Source: Beroe forskalii
Taxonomy: Eukaryota > Ctenophora > Nuda > Beroida > Beroidae
NCBI GenBank assembly: GCA_011033025.1
Contig: WFMF01000041.1
Location: forward strand, 578,706-642,705
DNA: 64,000 nucleotides
Reading direction: 5' to 3'
The notes under the pieces: generated by a model
Seen by the model: the letters and a program-made list of their open reading frames with translations, nothing else
Told to the model about the DNA's origin: nothing
The model's database searches: none
In this document: positions 47,661 through 59,700 of the stretch, piece after piece
Layout: each line of letters begins with the position of its first letter
How positions within the stretch are numbered: the stretch's first letter is position 1
Position numbers and translations under genes: made by a program

Positions 47661-47705
47661 CTAATTGAAGTGAAGGGGCCCAATTACTGAGCCTTGTGGA
47701 ACTCC
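47661..47705 (-). pseudogene. LINE reverse transcriptase motif overlapping the CCDC13 stop
   Basis: In the frame next to CCDC13 the minus strand reads GVPQGSVIGPLHFN and then a stop. GVPQGSVLGPLLF is a hallmark of LINE reverse transcriptases (finger/palm motif). The match is too long to dismiss easily, though only about 15 codons are present. The CCDC13 stop codon (47684-47686) falls inside it. Confidence 0.4.
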
Positions 47706-50700
47706 CTCATCCCGGTAATAAAGACCTGTCTGCACTGGTCCAGCATCTGCTTGTACTTGGAGAGGTCTTGCTGGCGTTCTGCAGAGATAGCTTCCACGTG
47801 GGACTTTAATACCGCCACCTCGTCCTCCAGGATCGATAATCTGAGGAATAGGGTTGTAGTATGATTTTACTATCATATAGCTAAACTGTAAAGTGTAAAT
47901 AGAGCTAGAGTCACCTCCTTTATCAAATGACCATAAGCACACCGTTTTAGAAGATCATTTTTTGCAGTGGGCAGAGGAATTCGAAAATAATCTAAATCTA
48001 TCACACTGATATTTTTAGTGAAAATGAGAAAGTTGGAACTTACTGAGAATTAGGGGGTGGGTGAAGGAGGGTGGCTGACTTGTTACATCCGTCACAACGC
48101 GGTAACTTCTTACACTGAAACAAAAAGTGAGAATCTTTGAAACATTTTCTCAGAGTTTAATAAGGAGCCATCATGCTCAAATGTATACTTGCAGCTTCTT
48201 GCTATAGAGCTCTACGGCATGATAAACGAGGAATTGAAACAGAGAGTTTCAATATTGAAGCCAATGCAGTTAGGACATTAAATATTTGATACTCTCACGA
48301 TTACGATTCTATGGAGTAAATTAAAAGACTATTCTCACGGGAAAGAATACAATTCACAGTCTTAACAAACCTTGAGATTCTCAACGAGTTTCTCCAGGTC
48401 AATAAGTTGCCGGCTATTTTTCTTGAGGTGTGTTTCGTTCTCAGCTTTATCACTTTCTAACTCGGATATCCTGAGCAAAAAAATAACAGGGGTCGGGAAG
48501 TTTTCGCTGAATTAAAGTTTCCAAAACCTAACAAAAGGGAAAGTACTTAATACATCAATCCAGATTTACCAAATTACCCGGAATTATCGTCAACATTCGA
48601 TTTTAGAACCTCTTTCATTTGATTAATGACAAGACATGCTGGTCGCTAATTCTATTTCACATGATTGCAGGCGTACCTCTGATTGAGAATTTCATTCAGT
48701 TCGAATAGCCTGTCTTTCTCCACCTCTGCCGCACGGAGTAGATAAGTGACGTCAAATCCAGCAGGAGAACCGTTGGCACCCCGGCTAGAGGGGCCACTCT
48801 CAGGGCCGGATCGCGGGGGTGGCTGGATGTTCATCTGAAAGGGCACTAGTTGGAGAAATATTCAGGGTAATTGTACAAATAATCAACTCAAGGGGCATTC
48901 TATGCTACAGGCAAGATGGCAGATTGAGAGTGTTCTTATTACAGGAATCACCCGGTACCAGATCTTGTTTCCTATGATGACCCGAAGACTATCGGATATG
49001 CCCCCACAGCATGACAAGGCGTCTCATAAGGCAAGGAAAGAGATTGTGTCGATAGTGAGTGAAAGTGAAACTCATAGCAATCTCGCGGGTCCGGTGTGAT
49101 TTCCTCTTCCAACTGAGATATCCTCCTGTCCTTCTGTCCGACAGTAATCTGCAGCATCTCCAACTGTTCTGTCAGTTGCTGGGTCGCATCGTCAGGGTTA
49201 CCACCTCCCCAAGTCCCTCCACTCTCCTCCTGCGAGGGTTAGTGTATTGATGAAACAACCCCGATGCGCGAGGTTGCGCTACATGCTAGTACCTTGTGCG
49301 CAGTTTTGGGAATCGCACCAATTTCGCGACAACATCGCACGATTTGAGGGTCTAAACTTAAGAAAAATGAATTTTGAAGGTGACCATTCAATAGAGCTCA
49401 GCTGTACGAGTTTATAGGTGAAAAGATCATTAAGATACGCTATTCCTGCCAGGAGTTATGTTCAATAACAGTTCGCAACAGAAAACACGTTTTTCTAATT
49501 GCGCCGTCTTCCATGGTTCATTGTGGAGCTCAGGAGCATGATATCCAAAATCTAAGATCAACTTGAAGTACAAAATTTTATCCTCTAGCGATTCCCGAAG
49601 GTTTCAAGTCTCTATCTTCAAAAATGTGGATTTCTATAGAACGACACCACGAGTCGGTGTAAAATTGGTGTAAATTTATCCCGAATGAGGTTGCGCTACA
49701 AAATTGTAGATGAATTTTGCCGAGCCGCGCGCGCTGTAGCGCAACCTCGCTCATTTCGATTGATAAATCAACGTCTTGATCCGAGATCGTATCGACAAGA
49801 AATTTCGATTTTCCTTGTAAATTTGCATTAAACAAGACGACAGCAGCATCTTCACAAATCTGCTAATTATTGATTAACTAATTATTTGTCATTTCAGGCG
49901 ACTCACATAAGGTGAAACAGAATCTGAGATGCTGGGGTACAAGAACCGGAGGAAAATTCTCAACAATTCTACCAACAGATGAGATTAAGAGGTAATTTCA
50001 GATGGCACAGATTTTCGTGATTAATATTCCATTACAAAATATTTCCTTGTATTTCATTGAGACAAAGAAGTACTGAAAATCGATCACATAATCACGGTTT
50101 TGGTCGCTAAAACAGTGTAGCATTTTGGCCTGTTAACACCCGACAAGCAATACCCTATATTTTGAACACACATGATGCTTTGAAAGTGTCCACCATAAGA
50201 TTTTAATAAACAGCAAAGTCTCTGTAATGAGGCAGAAACAAGCAAATAAAGTAATCTTGTAAGTTGATCGTGGCAATGCGAAGTAGTCGGGCTCTCAAAT
50301 AATTAAATGTTAAAAACTGATATCTAGATAGTCCAGCAGCGAACAGAAGTATAAGAGTATAAAAAGTACAGACTTTGAAATAAAAACTTGAATCAAATTA
50401 ACAGCAATTCCATCAGCAGTGGACATTTTCCTCGAATCAAATAGCCTAGAGAACAGTGAAGTGGAGTGAATAGCGGAAGCTCAAATTCTGTAATGCAATC
50501 ATTTCGAGAAGTTGCAATCATACAAAAATTACAAACATAGGATTAGGAATGAAATAAAAGTCGAAAGATGCGAAAGATAGAATACAATATCACGAAATTA
50601 AGTTTGGAATTTGCATAATTGCGTTGATCTCTGCCATGTTGCCTTGGCAACATATTCTTTGGAATTGGTAAGAGCTTGGTGAGTATTAGCAGATGATTAG

Positions 50701-53700
50701 GGATGATTCGCATATTTTATAATCAATTTTTGGCCAATTTTAACCCCCCTCCCCTCCTAAGCAAGTTTACAGTAGTTACATTTGTTTATACAATAACATG
50801 TAACGTAGTCATTCGTAATCCCCCCCCCCCTTAGGTGATTAAGTAACATGTGAACGATCCCTGGCTTAGCCTATGTGGAAGTTGTGAGCCCGAGGGCTTG
50901 AAGGGCCCGGGGGCGAAAATTTGTTAAGGCAAATCGAATCAAAGCATGGACTCAAAGCATGGATGTATTGCTAAACAAACCTCAAAAGTTTTGAAATCGA
51001 AGGCTTGAGTCAAAAATGTGGTGTGATGCTTTTAATGAAATTTAAAACACTAGTAATCTTAGAAAAACAAACAATAATCAGATTGATAGAAACAAACGAA
51101 CGTTGGTAGCATGTCACTTTGAAACGCATCAATTACAACAAAACATGAAATGAGATACAAAACGATGAAAGGAAATCGGTTAAAATGAGAAAATTTACAT
51201 TTGGTGAAACTCAGCACTGTAATAATAGGCAAATGAGAATGACGTAATTACTATGGTTGAATATGGTATGTCAATGACTTTAAAAGTGTCTAGTATCTTA
51301 CTTTTCTCATGGGACAGTTGCACAATGTATCAGACTGTTGCGGTAATTAGGCGGCATTTATTTGACATCATTTCCTCAGTGTGTGAGAAAAAGTAATCCA
51401 CCATTGTTACTAATGATAATGACGTATTGCTCTCACTCAACTCTTGCTATTTCCGAAGAATGTGTTACCATGACAACATGGCAATGCAAATGATCAACGC
51501 AAATTCCAAACTTTATTTCATGATTTTGTATTTAATTCTCTCGTGTTCGATTTTGTATCTTTTTACTTCTCTTCCTTGCGTATGATTTTAACTTTCTCGA
51601 AATGATTGCTTTCACAGAGTTTGGCCTGCAGCTATCACTGCTTCACTGCAGTTCACTGTTCTCTCGGCTATTTGATTCGAGATTTATCCGCTGCTGTTGG
51701 ACGTGATGTTAATTTGACATATTTTCTTTTTCAGAGTCTACTTTTTATACTTTAATATTTCTGTTCGCTGCTGGACTGTGGATAACAGTTTTAGCATTTA
51801 ATTTCGTGAGGCGAGAGCTTGACTACTTCCCATTGCCACAATGTTTTGCTGATAATCAACTGACAAAAGTCCTTCATTTGCTTGTTTTTGCCTCATGATG
51901 GAGACTTAGCTGGGAAACCGACTTGAAACCTCAGAAATTTTACCTCACAGCACTTTATCTCTCTTCTCTGACCCTAACCATACCCTTAACCCAACCCAAA
52001 CCCTTGACCCTATTCCATACCCTAACCACAAACCTAACCAAGACCCTAACCTTAGTCTATATAGTTGAAAAATCATGCGGTAAAGTGTTGTAGGTAGAAA
52101 ATTTCGAGGTTTAATGTCCGTTCCCCACTTTGCTGCTTAAAATCTTATGGTTGACACTTTCAAAGCATCATGTGTGTTTAAGATATAGGGTATTGCTTGT
52201 CGGGTGTTTACAGGCCAAAATGCTACACTGTTTTAGCGACCAAAACCGTGATTATGTGATCGATTTTCAGTACTTCTTTGTCTCAATGAAATCAAGGAAA
52301 TATTTTGTAATGGAATATTAATCACGAAAATCTGTGCCATCTGAAATTACCTCTTAATCTCATCTGTTGGTAGAATTGTTGAGAATTTTCCTCCGGTTCT
52401 TGTACCCCAGCATCTCAGATTCTGTTTCACCTTATGTGAGTCGCCTGAAATGACAAATAATTAGTTAATCAATATCAATAATTAGCAGATTTGTGAAGAT
52501 GCTGCTGTCGTCTTGTTTAATGCAAATTTACAAGGAAAATCGAAATTTCTTGTCGATACGATCTCGGATCAAGACGTTGATTTATCAATCGAAATGAGCG
52601 AGGTTGCGCTACAGCGCGCGCGGCTCGGCAAAATTCATCTACAATTTTGTAGCGCAACCTCATTCGGGATAAATTTACACCAATTTTACACCGACTCGTG
52701 GTGTCGTTCTATAGAAATCCACATTTTTGAAGATAGAGACTTGAAACCTTCGGGAATCGCTAGAGGATAAAATTTTGTACTTCAAGTTGATCTTAGATTT
52801 TGGATATCATGCTCCTGAGCTCCACAATGAACCATGGAAGACGGCGCAATTAGAAAACGTGTTTTCTGTTGCGAACTGTTATTGAACATAACTCCTGGCA
52901 GGAATAGCGTATCTTAATGATCTTTTCACCTATAAACTCGTACAGCTGAGCTCTATTGAATGGTCACCTTCAAAATTCATTTTTCTTAAGTTTAGACCCT
53001 CAAATCGTGCGATGTTGTCGCGAAATTGGTGCGATTCCCAAAACTGCGCACAAGGTACTAGCATGTAGCGCAACCTCTCCCCGAAACCACAAAGAAAGGT
53101 GCCCCACACGCAAACAAGCCAGGATACCCCATCCCTGTGTGACTCAGCAGAGACCCCCCGACCCCGGGGCTTATCAAGGCACCGATACTGTACGACAAGG
53201 TCACAACGTTCATAACGACTGACATGGCCATTTCACTGGACACCGACCTTTGCAGACACTTTATCCCGACTGTCATAGCGTTGAGTTGCATCGCTGCACT
53301 CCCTACAAGCAGTGCGTTAAATGACACTGCTGACAAATATACTGAGTTACCAGCAACCGGGCCCAGTCCGAGGAGACACAACGAAACACCGAACTGTCCC
53401 GCAATCAGACCTACAATTGTGAGAAGGGACCATTTCTCTCTGAGAATCCCGATGATCCCGGCCGATACGCTGTACACAATCCCGCTGGTCCCGAGCAACG
53501 CCCCTCCAAACTGTAGGGATTTTGGAGTAGTAGGTTGAGTAGAAATGAGTAATGTTGCCCTCCACGAATACTATGGTAGCTCCGAGGAAGCCGAGAGGTA
53601 CCCACAGGAAGATTAGCATCTGTGGAGTAATGTGTAGGAGGTAGAGGGTGCGAGGAGAGGGTGATGTGTCCTGAGTAGAGGGGGGTGTCGGGTCATGGAG

Positions 53701-56700
53701 GATGGGTGCAGAATCCTCAGTTTCGTCTAGAGAAGGTATCGAATCTGCCATACCATCCATAAGGGCAGAGGGCGATGTTTCGGTAATTTCATGCATTTCT
53801 GAACATGCCCCTGATACTTGATACCCTGCAATCCCATCTTTACCGTTCGCTTGTTTCACTTCTAGATCAGCATTTTTCCGATTACCCCCTGTCACTCCCT
53901 CCAACGCCAGCAGAACCGCCATTATCACCATCACTAGCACCCCCGGACACGCCATTGTACCCCCAAACCCTACCCTCAACCGCATCCACGACCCCACGTA
54001 CGCTCCAACGGCTACCCCTGCTGATATCGAGACTTCCCATAGTGATGAGGACAGGGACACATTTCCGTCCACTACCCTTGTCAGAACCACTCCGACCTTG
54101 TTCCGGAGGAGGAAAAAGGTGGTGCCCGAGGTGAAGCGAGCCAGGATTGCCAGGGCGAGGTAGGGGGTTCCGGTGGTGTGGGACAAGAGGAGGAACGAGG
54201 CGAAGCCGAGGGAGCAAAGGATACCTGAGAAGAGGATTATGGAAATTTGAAAAAGTTAGGAAATGAGGGAGTCAGGAAGAGGAATGGTTTTAAACAGAAT
54301 TACTGATTGGAATCAGTGTTCCTTATGATTTGTGGTCGATACTTGATTAAGGTATAGTTGAGTTATCAGTGATTTTCCACCCCTTCAACCTCCCAAATAC
54401 CTGTGAGCAGGACATAAGGAGGAGTTTTCACAGAGTTGAGCAGGGGTTGCAGAATCGTGGAGAGTATGGAGGATGCAGGCCAAGCAGCTATAATCAACTC
54501 AGCTTGGGTGGTACTCAGTCCTAGGTCCAGAGAATCTGGGAGAAGGATGGCTAGGTGGAAGGTTTGGCAGAGTCCCAGGACGAAGCTTAGGAGAGAAAGG
54601 AGAGACAGTTTGGTAGCATCTCGTTTATATGTGGCAACAAAGCCGTCTTGGGCTTTTATTAGAGGAACTTGGTCTGAGTTCGGCTCATTGTTAATCATTA
54701 TGGATTTCAGTCCTAGAAATCAAAGTAAAGGCACATAGAATGCATCATCAAACTGTTGAGTGTCAAATCAAAATGGCCTTCCTGTGAAAGTTTAGAAATC
54801 ACGACAATAACACGACTTAAATCGGACACATCAAAATGAGAATTTATCGTGCTGTATTGTGCATATAAATCAATGACATTTTCCATGCTGTTGTAAAGTT
54901 GTCAGATGTGTAACGAGAGATGTGAATTGAATGCTCAATTCTTTATACTTTTATGTGCTCGCATAGTATTGTCTTCACTCATATTATTTTTCATTCAGTT
55001 ATTTGTATTATATTTCATTGTTTTCTATTATTATTATTTTGAGATTGGTGGAACTCGCCTGCTTCCTCTGTTTATTTTATTTATGACTAATACTATTTCT
55101 TTGAAAATTTGAATTAGGTTCTATTAAATATTCAACTATTACCTATCTAACTGTTGAAAATAACTATTCAGTATACATTAATTAGTAAAAAGACCTGGTA
55201 TGCCTAAAGAACAAAATGAACCTGCAATCCCTCGATGGACAAGACAGGAATACATTCTCACCACCATTGCTTTTTTGATAAAGTTAGGGGACGGAGTAGA
55301 GCTATATTTGCCTGGTGTGATCACGCAGAAAGTTTCCTGTGAATAAGGAGTTTCTGAGGTTCAGGAAGGTCTACTGGCTGTTATTCTGTATCTATGCCAC
55401 GCAATTGCAGTGCTAGTTTCCGTTCCTGTTGCAGAAAAATTCGGAGAAAAGATGACTCTTCTCCTATCGTTGTATCTTTCCATTTTAGTTGCAATAGTGT
55501 GTGCTGTGGTACCCAACTACTACACATTACTTTTATCCAGAGCTTTGACGGGCTTATGTGCCGGTTTGAATGGCTGTATTATCGGCATATACCTTGCAAA
55601 ATTGATACCATCAAAGGAAATCCTAAATCAAAGTCTTTTATTTTTGAGGGTTTGGCAATACCAGTCGGTGGAGCATGGGTGGGTCTTCTGGGATGGATAA
55701 TCCTGGATAGGCTTGGCTGGAGAATTTTTGTGCTCACTACCTCCATTCCCCTCTTCATCGTTCCTATAATATTCCTCCATTTTGCAGCCAGATGTGAATC
55801 TCAAAACATTGAGGATGGAAATATGAGCAATGATAATAATGAAGATTTAGTGAATACTCCTGAAATCGGATCTGTGGAAACCGATGGACTGATCCCCGGT
55901 AGAACACAAGAGGTACCAAACTTCTGGGCAAGGGTAATGAAATCAAACTTATTTTTCTTTTGCAGTACAAGTATTGGGTATGGGAGTATCATTCTGTTGC
56001 CTTGGCTGATGCGGAGCTACAAGAAGAGTGGAAGAGGGTTTGAGAAGGATGTTAACTGTTCTGATCAAATTGTCCAAGGCAACGATCTATTGGTTCTTTC
56101 TGCTGTAACGGGAGCAGCTAATGTGATTGGCAGACCCATTGGATACCTTCTATGGAACAGAGTCAAATTCCTTCCTCTCCAGTTCACACTGACAGCCATC
56201 ATGGCTCTTTGTTATGCTCTTATCTTGGCTGTTGACGAAATTATTGCAGCCGAGATTCTGATGGCGATCTCCAAGTTATGCTACTCTATTCAGGGCGTTG
56301 AAATCGCGATACTGCATTATGATTACGATTTTTATGGAATGGCTAGGTTTGAGTTGGGAAGTGGAATCGGTTTTGCTGCTGGTTATTTTGGTAGTGTGGC
56401 AGGAACGTGTTTGTCTGCTTTTCTCCCCAGTAAAGTCGCTGTGATCGCTACTCTGGTAATTGCTTGTACAGAAATAGGTGCGGTTTGCCTTATGAATGAA
56501 CGGTTTTAACAGTTTCTAAATCAAACGATTGCATATCGGTCGTTGAATTTGAAAAATGGTCAGCTGTTATTACTTAGTGAAGTTATTTCACGGGAAGCAT
56601 TATAATTTGAAAAAACTTGTTTTAGAATAAGTTTACTTGGATCAATTATCAGCTATATTTAGTGATTAGGTACATTTTAATTTTTCAATTCATGATCGTG

Positions 56701-59700
56701 TTGGTAATAAATAACTCGGTACCTATTTGATTTTAATACCGTGGGTGTAACCAAAAATGTTTTCCTTTGTTCTAAAGTTCTAAACAGTTTCTCATTAGAA
56801 AAGAATGTCCCAGATCAAATAAAAGTTTTGGCCATGATACAGACCTATTATTCTAACTCATTATCCACTCATCACTACAAATTTCGTACGTTTGGTGTGT
56901 TACGTGAGCATCACCATGAATTCAATCGTATGAGGTTTGATCGCATAGCAGAGTTCTTTTGTCCCATCATCTGGAACGAGGAGCCCTGGTTGGGCAGTGA
57001 AGTAAGTGTTAACTCTGGTTGCTGGAGGATACTTATCTGTTCTGTCAGAGCTTTAATCAAATTCTGCTGACTCTCAAGCAGGGACCGTACACTCTGTGAT
57101 TCCAGTCTCTGTTCTTCACTGCTAGTAAGGACCGTACACTCTGTGATTCCAGTCTCTGTTCTTCACTGCTGGAACCTACGGCTGATGACGTAGGGTTCCA
57201 TGACGGGCTGGTCACGGAACTGGAACTGAGAGCAGTGGGAACACTGCTGAGTGCTGGCAGTTGATGTAGTTATTTGGAGGGCTAGTCACGGAACTAGTAC
57301 TGGAAGCACTGGGAACACTACTGAGTGCTGGCAGTTGATGTAGTTATTTGGAGGGCTAGTCACGGAACTAGTACTGGAAGCACTGGGAACACTACTGAGT
57401 GCTGGCAGAAGATGTAGTTATTTGGAGGGCTGGCCACGGAACTGGAAGGACTGAATACACCTGCAGATTCTGAAGCTGCAGCCTCCGCTGTCATAGGATC
57501 GAGACATGAGATGGGACTTCACCTCTGGGCTAATGAGCTTCCTGGGCTAATGAGCTTCCTGTTTCGAGCTTACGAGCTCGAAATTTCACATTTCTCTCTC
57601 ATTCACGAATTACATGATGTTTTCATAGTATAGTGCGTATGCTGTACGAAAAACCAAACATCAGATTTAGATGAGCTCATTGGAAACGGTGATTAACGGT
57701 GTTTAACGGTGTTACAGCAAAGATCATCAGATACCGGAGTCACAACAAGAAGATGTGAATTTGAATATAAGTGTTCATTTGAACTTGTATAATAGATCAT
57801 TATTGAATATTGACGATACGCTTTTCTATTGTCAATAGCTCCTCTTTCCAGTCAGTGTAATACTAAATTCTGCGTGAAATCTCTACTACTGAATTCCGCG
57901 TGAAGTAACTGTATAATTGAATTACTAAATTATAATTACACATTAGAACATATCAAAATTACAATGAAAGGTTATAATACGTTAGACGTACCATGTTCAT
58001 ACAGCGATAATATAGAACTACTAGCGTTTGCCCGCGAAGATTCGCAGAAACAATCAACCTGATACCTTTGGTTCATCTTGTATCCAGCAGCCAACAGCTA
58101 CTTGCTTCATGACCTCATCTTGGAATTTGTTAAAATAATTGAATCACCATTACCGCTTACCGAGGATTACAGATATTCGTGGAAATGCACCGCACAACAT
58201 AGTTTGTAATTTGAGATCACCTATATAGTATTGCCTTTCCATAGTATATATTAGCATTAGTAAACGCATGATATTTATTATGCAAATAACTAATCAACGG
58301 ATGGTCCAATTCAAATTTTCCTTAAATAGTAATAAGCCCCTTAATTGGGAGAAGATTTTCCCGAAAAAAACGATCAAAAATATCAAATGCACTTCTTAAA
58401 TAGTCATTTTACACAGACAGACAGATGCACGAACACTCTGAAATTATTAATATAGATAGGTCGAAGGAGTAACCTAATACCACATATATGTAGTGAGCGC
58501 GAAGCGCGAACTATATATAGACGCATTATTGGCCGAAGCGAAGCTGAGGCCAATAATGGTTTGTTTTGGACGAGGCGAAGCCGAGTTCAAAACAATGTGG
58601 TATTAGGTACTCCTGAGACCTATGGTGATATTACATGGCGAAATTACATAAATTATGTGGTGGAAACTCATAAGAAATATGAAACATGACGTCTCATAGT
58701 TGTACTTGTATCAGGCGTCATGGTAAGAATGCTCTCGCCGGTAATTGCATTTTGTCGGGCCTCAAGACATGTACTTGTAGACATATGTCGATGGAATGCA
58801 TATTGTGATGCCATGTGTAGCAATTTACCACAGTGAAGCAAGATAACGGCGTCATTTGAACAGCCTGTTGATCATTGGAGTCTCAAATACCACAAAATTC
58901 GAATATCTGCGTTCCAACCAAATTATTCAAATTGAATTGGCACTTGAGGCGGCAGGTATCGTTACTCGTGTAATGGTCCGCAAACAAATGTAGACAACTC
59001 ACGTCATAAACTTTCTTATTGAATCTACGACGATGTCATCATTGTAAATACCCTATCAACTCTTGGAAAATCCTATAACATGGGGTTATAGGATCCGAAC
59101 GACTCTAAAAAGATATTTAGGCGACTCACGTCATAAACTTTCATATTGAATCTACGTCGGAGTCATCACTGTAAACACAGCTTATAGGGTCGGAAACGAC
59201 CACATAACATGGGGTTATAGGATCCTTCCCGTCCCTATAATATTGAAATAACCCGACGTATATGGTTGCAAATAAGGGCTTATGAGCCATGTAATCTATT
59301 ATTATAATCGAGAGAGGTAGTTCAAGGTAGGAGCCTCCGCTCTCCCAGAAAATCTGACAAACTAGGAGTTGAAAAACCACGATTTTTTGCAGGGTGGTAG
59401 AAAAAAGGTGTCTTCGTATTGCTACATTCTTCTTTTTTGAGTAAAGGCTTTAGATTTTTTGTGGTTAACGCTCAAAGTTGGAAAAAGGGTTGCGAAAAAC
59501 ATGATCGAGTTTTAGATTTGATTCACCAGTTGAGCGCGTTGCTATGGATACATGGGCTAGCACGCGCAAAAATGCACGTGCATTTTCACGAAGAATCTGC
59601 CATTTCGTTGTTGTATATTTTGGAAACGTTTCCACTGTTGAAATTCATAATTTATACGTTCCCAATAGAATTTTCGAGTTCGGTAAAAAGTTTTTGACCA

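Noticed and set aside
47661..47942. A 93-codon ORF as a LINE reverse transcriptase gene
   Set aside because: Only the last 15 codons match reverse transcriptase. The rest is the out-of-frame reading of the final CCDC13 exon and its intron.
49578..49835. 85-codon ORF present in both arms of the palindrome (also 52513-52770)
   Set aside because: The arms are identical in DNA, so the conservation is not independent. The frame crosses the palindromic GCGCAACCTC words and matches no family I know.
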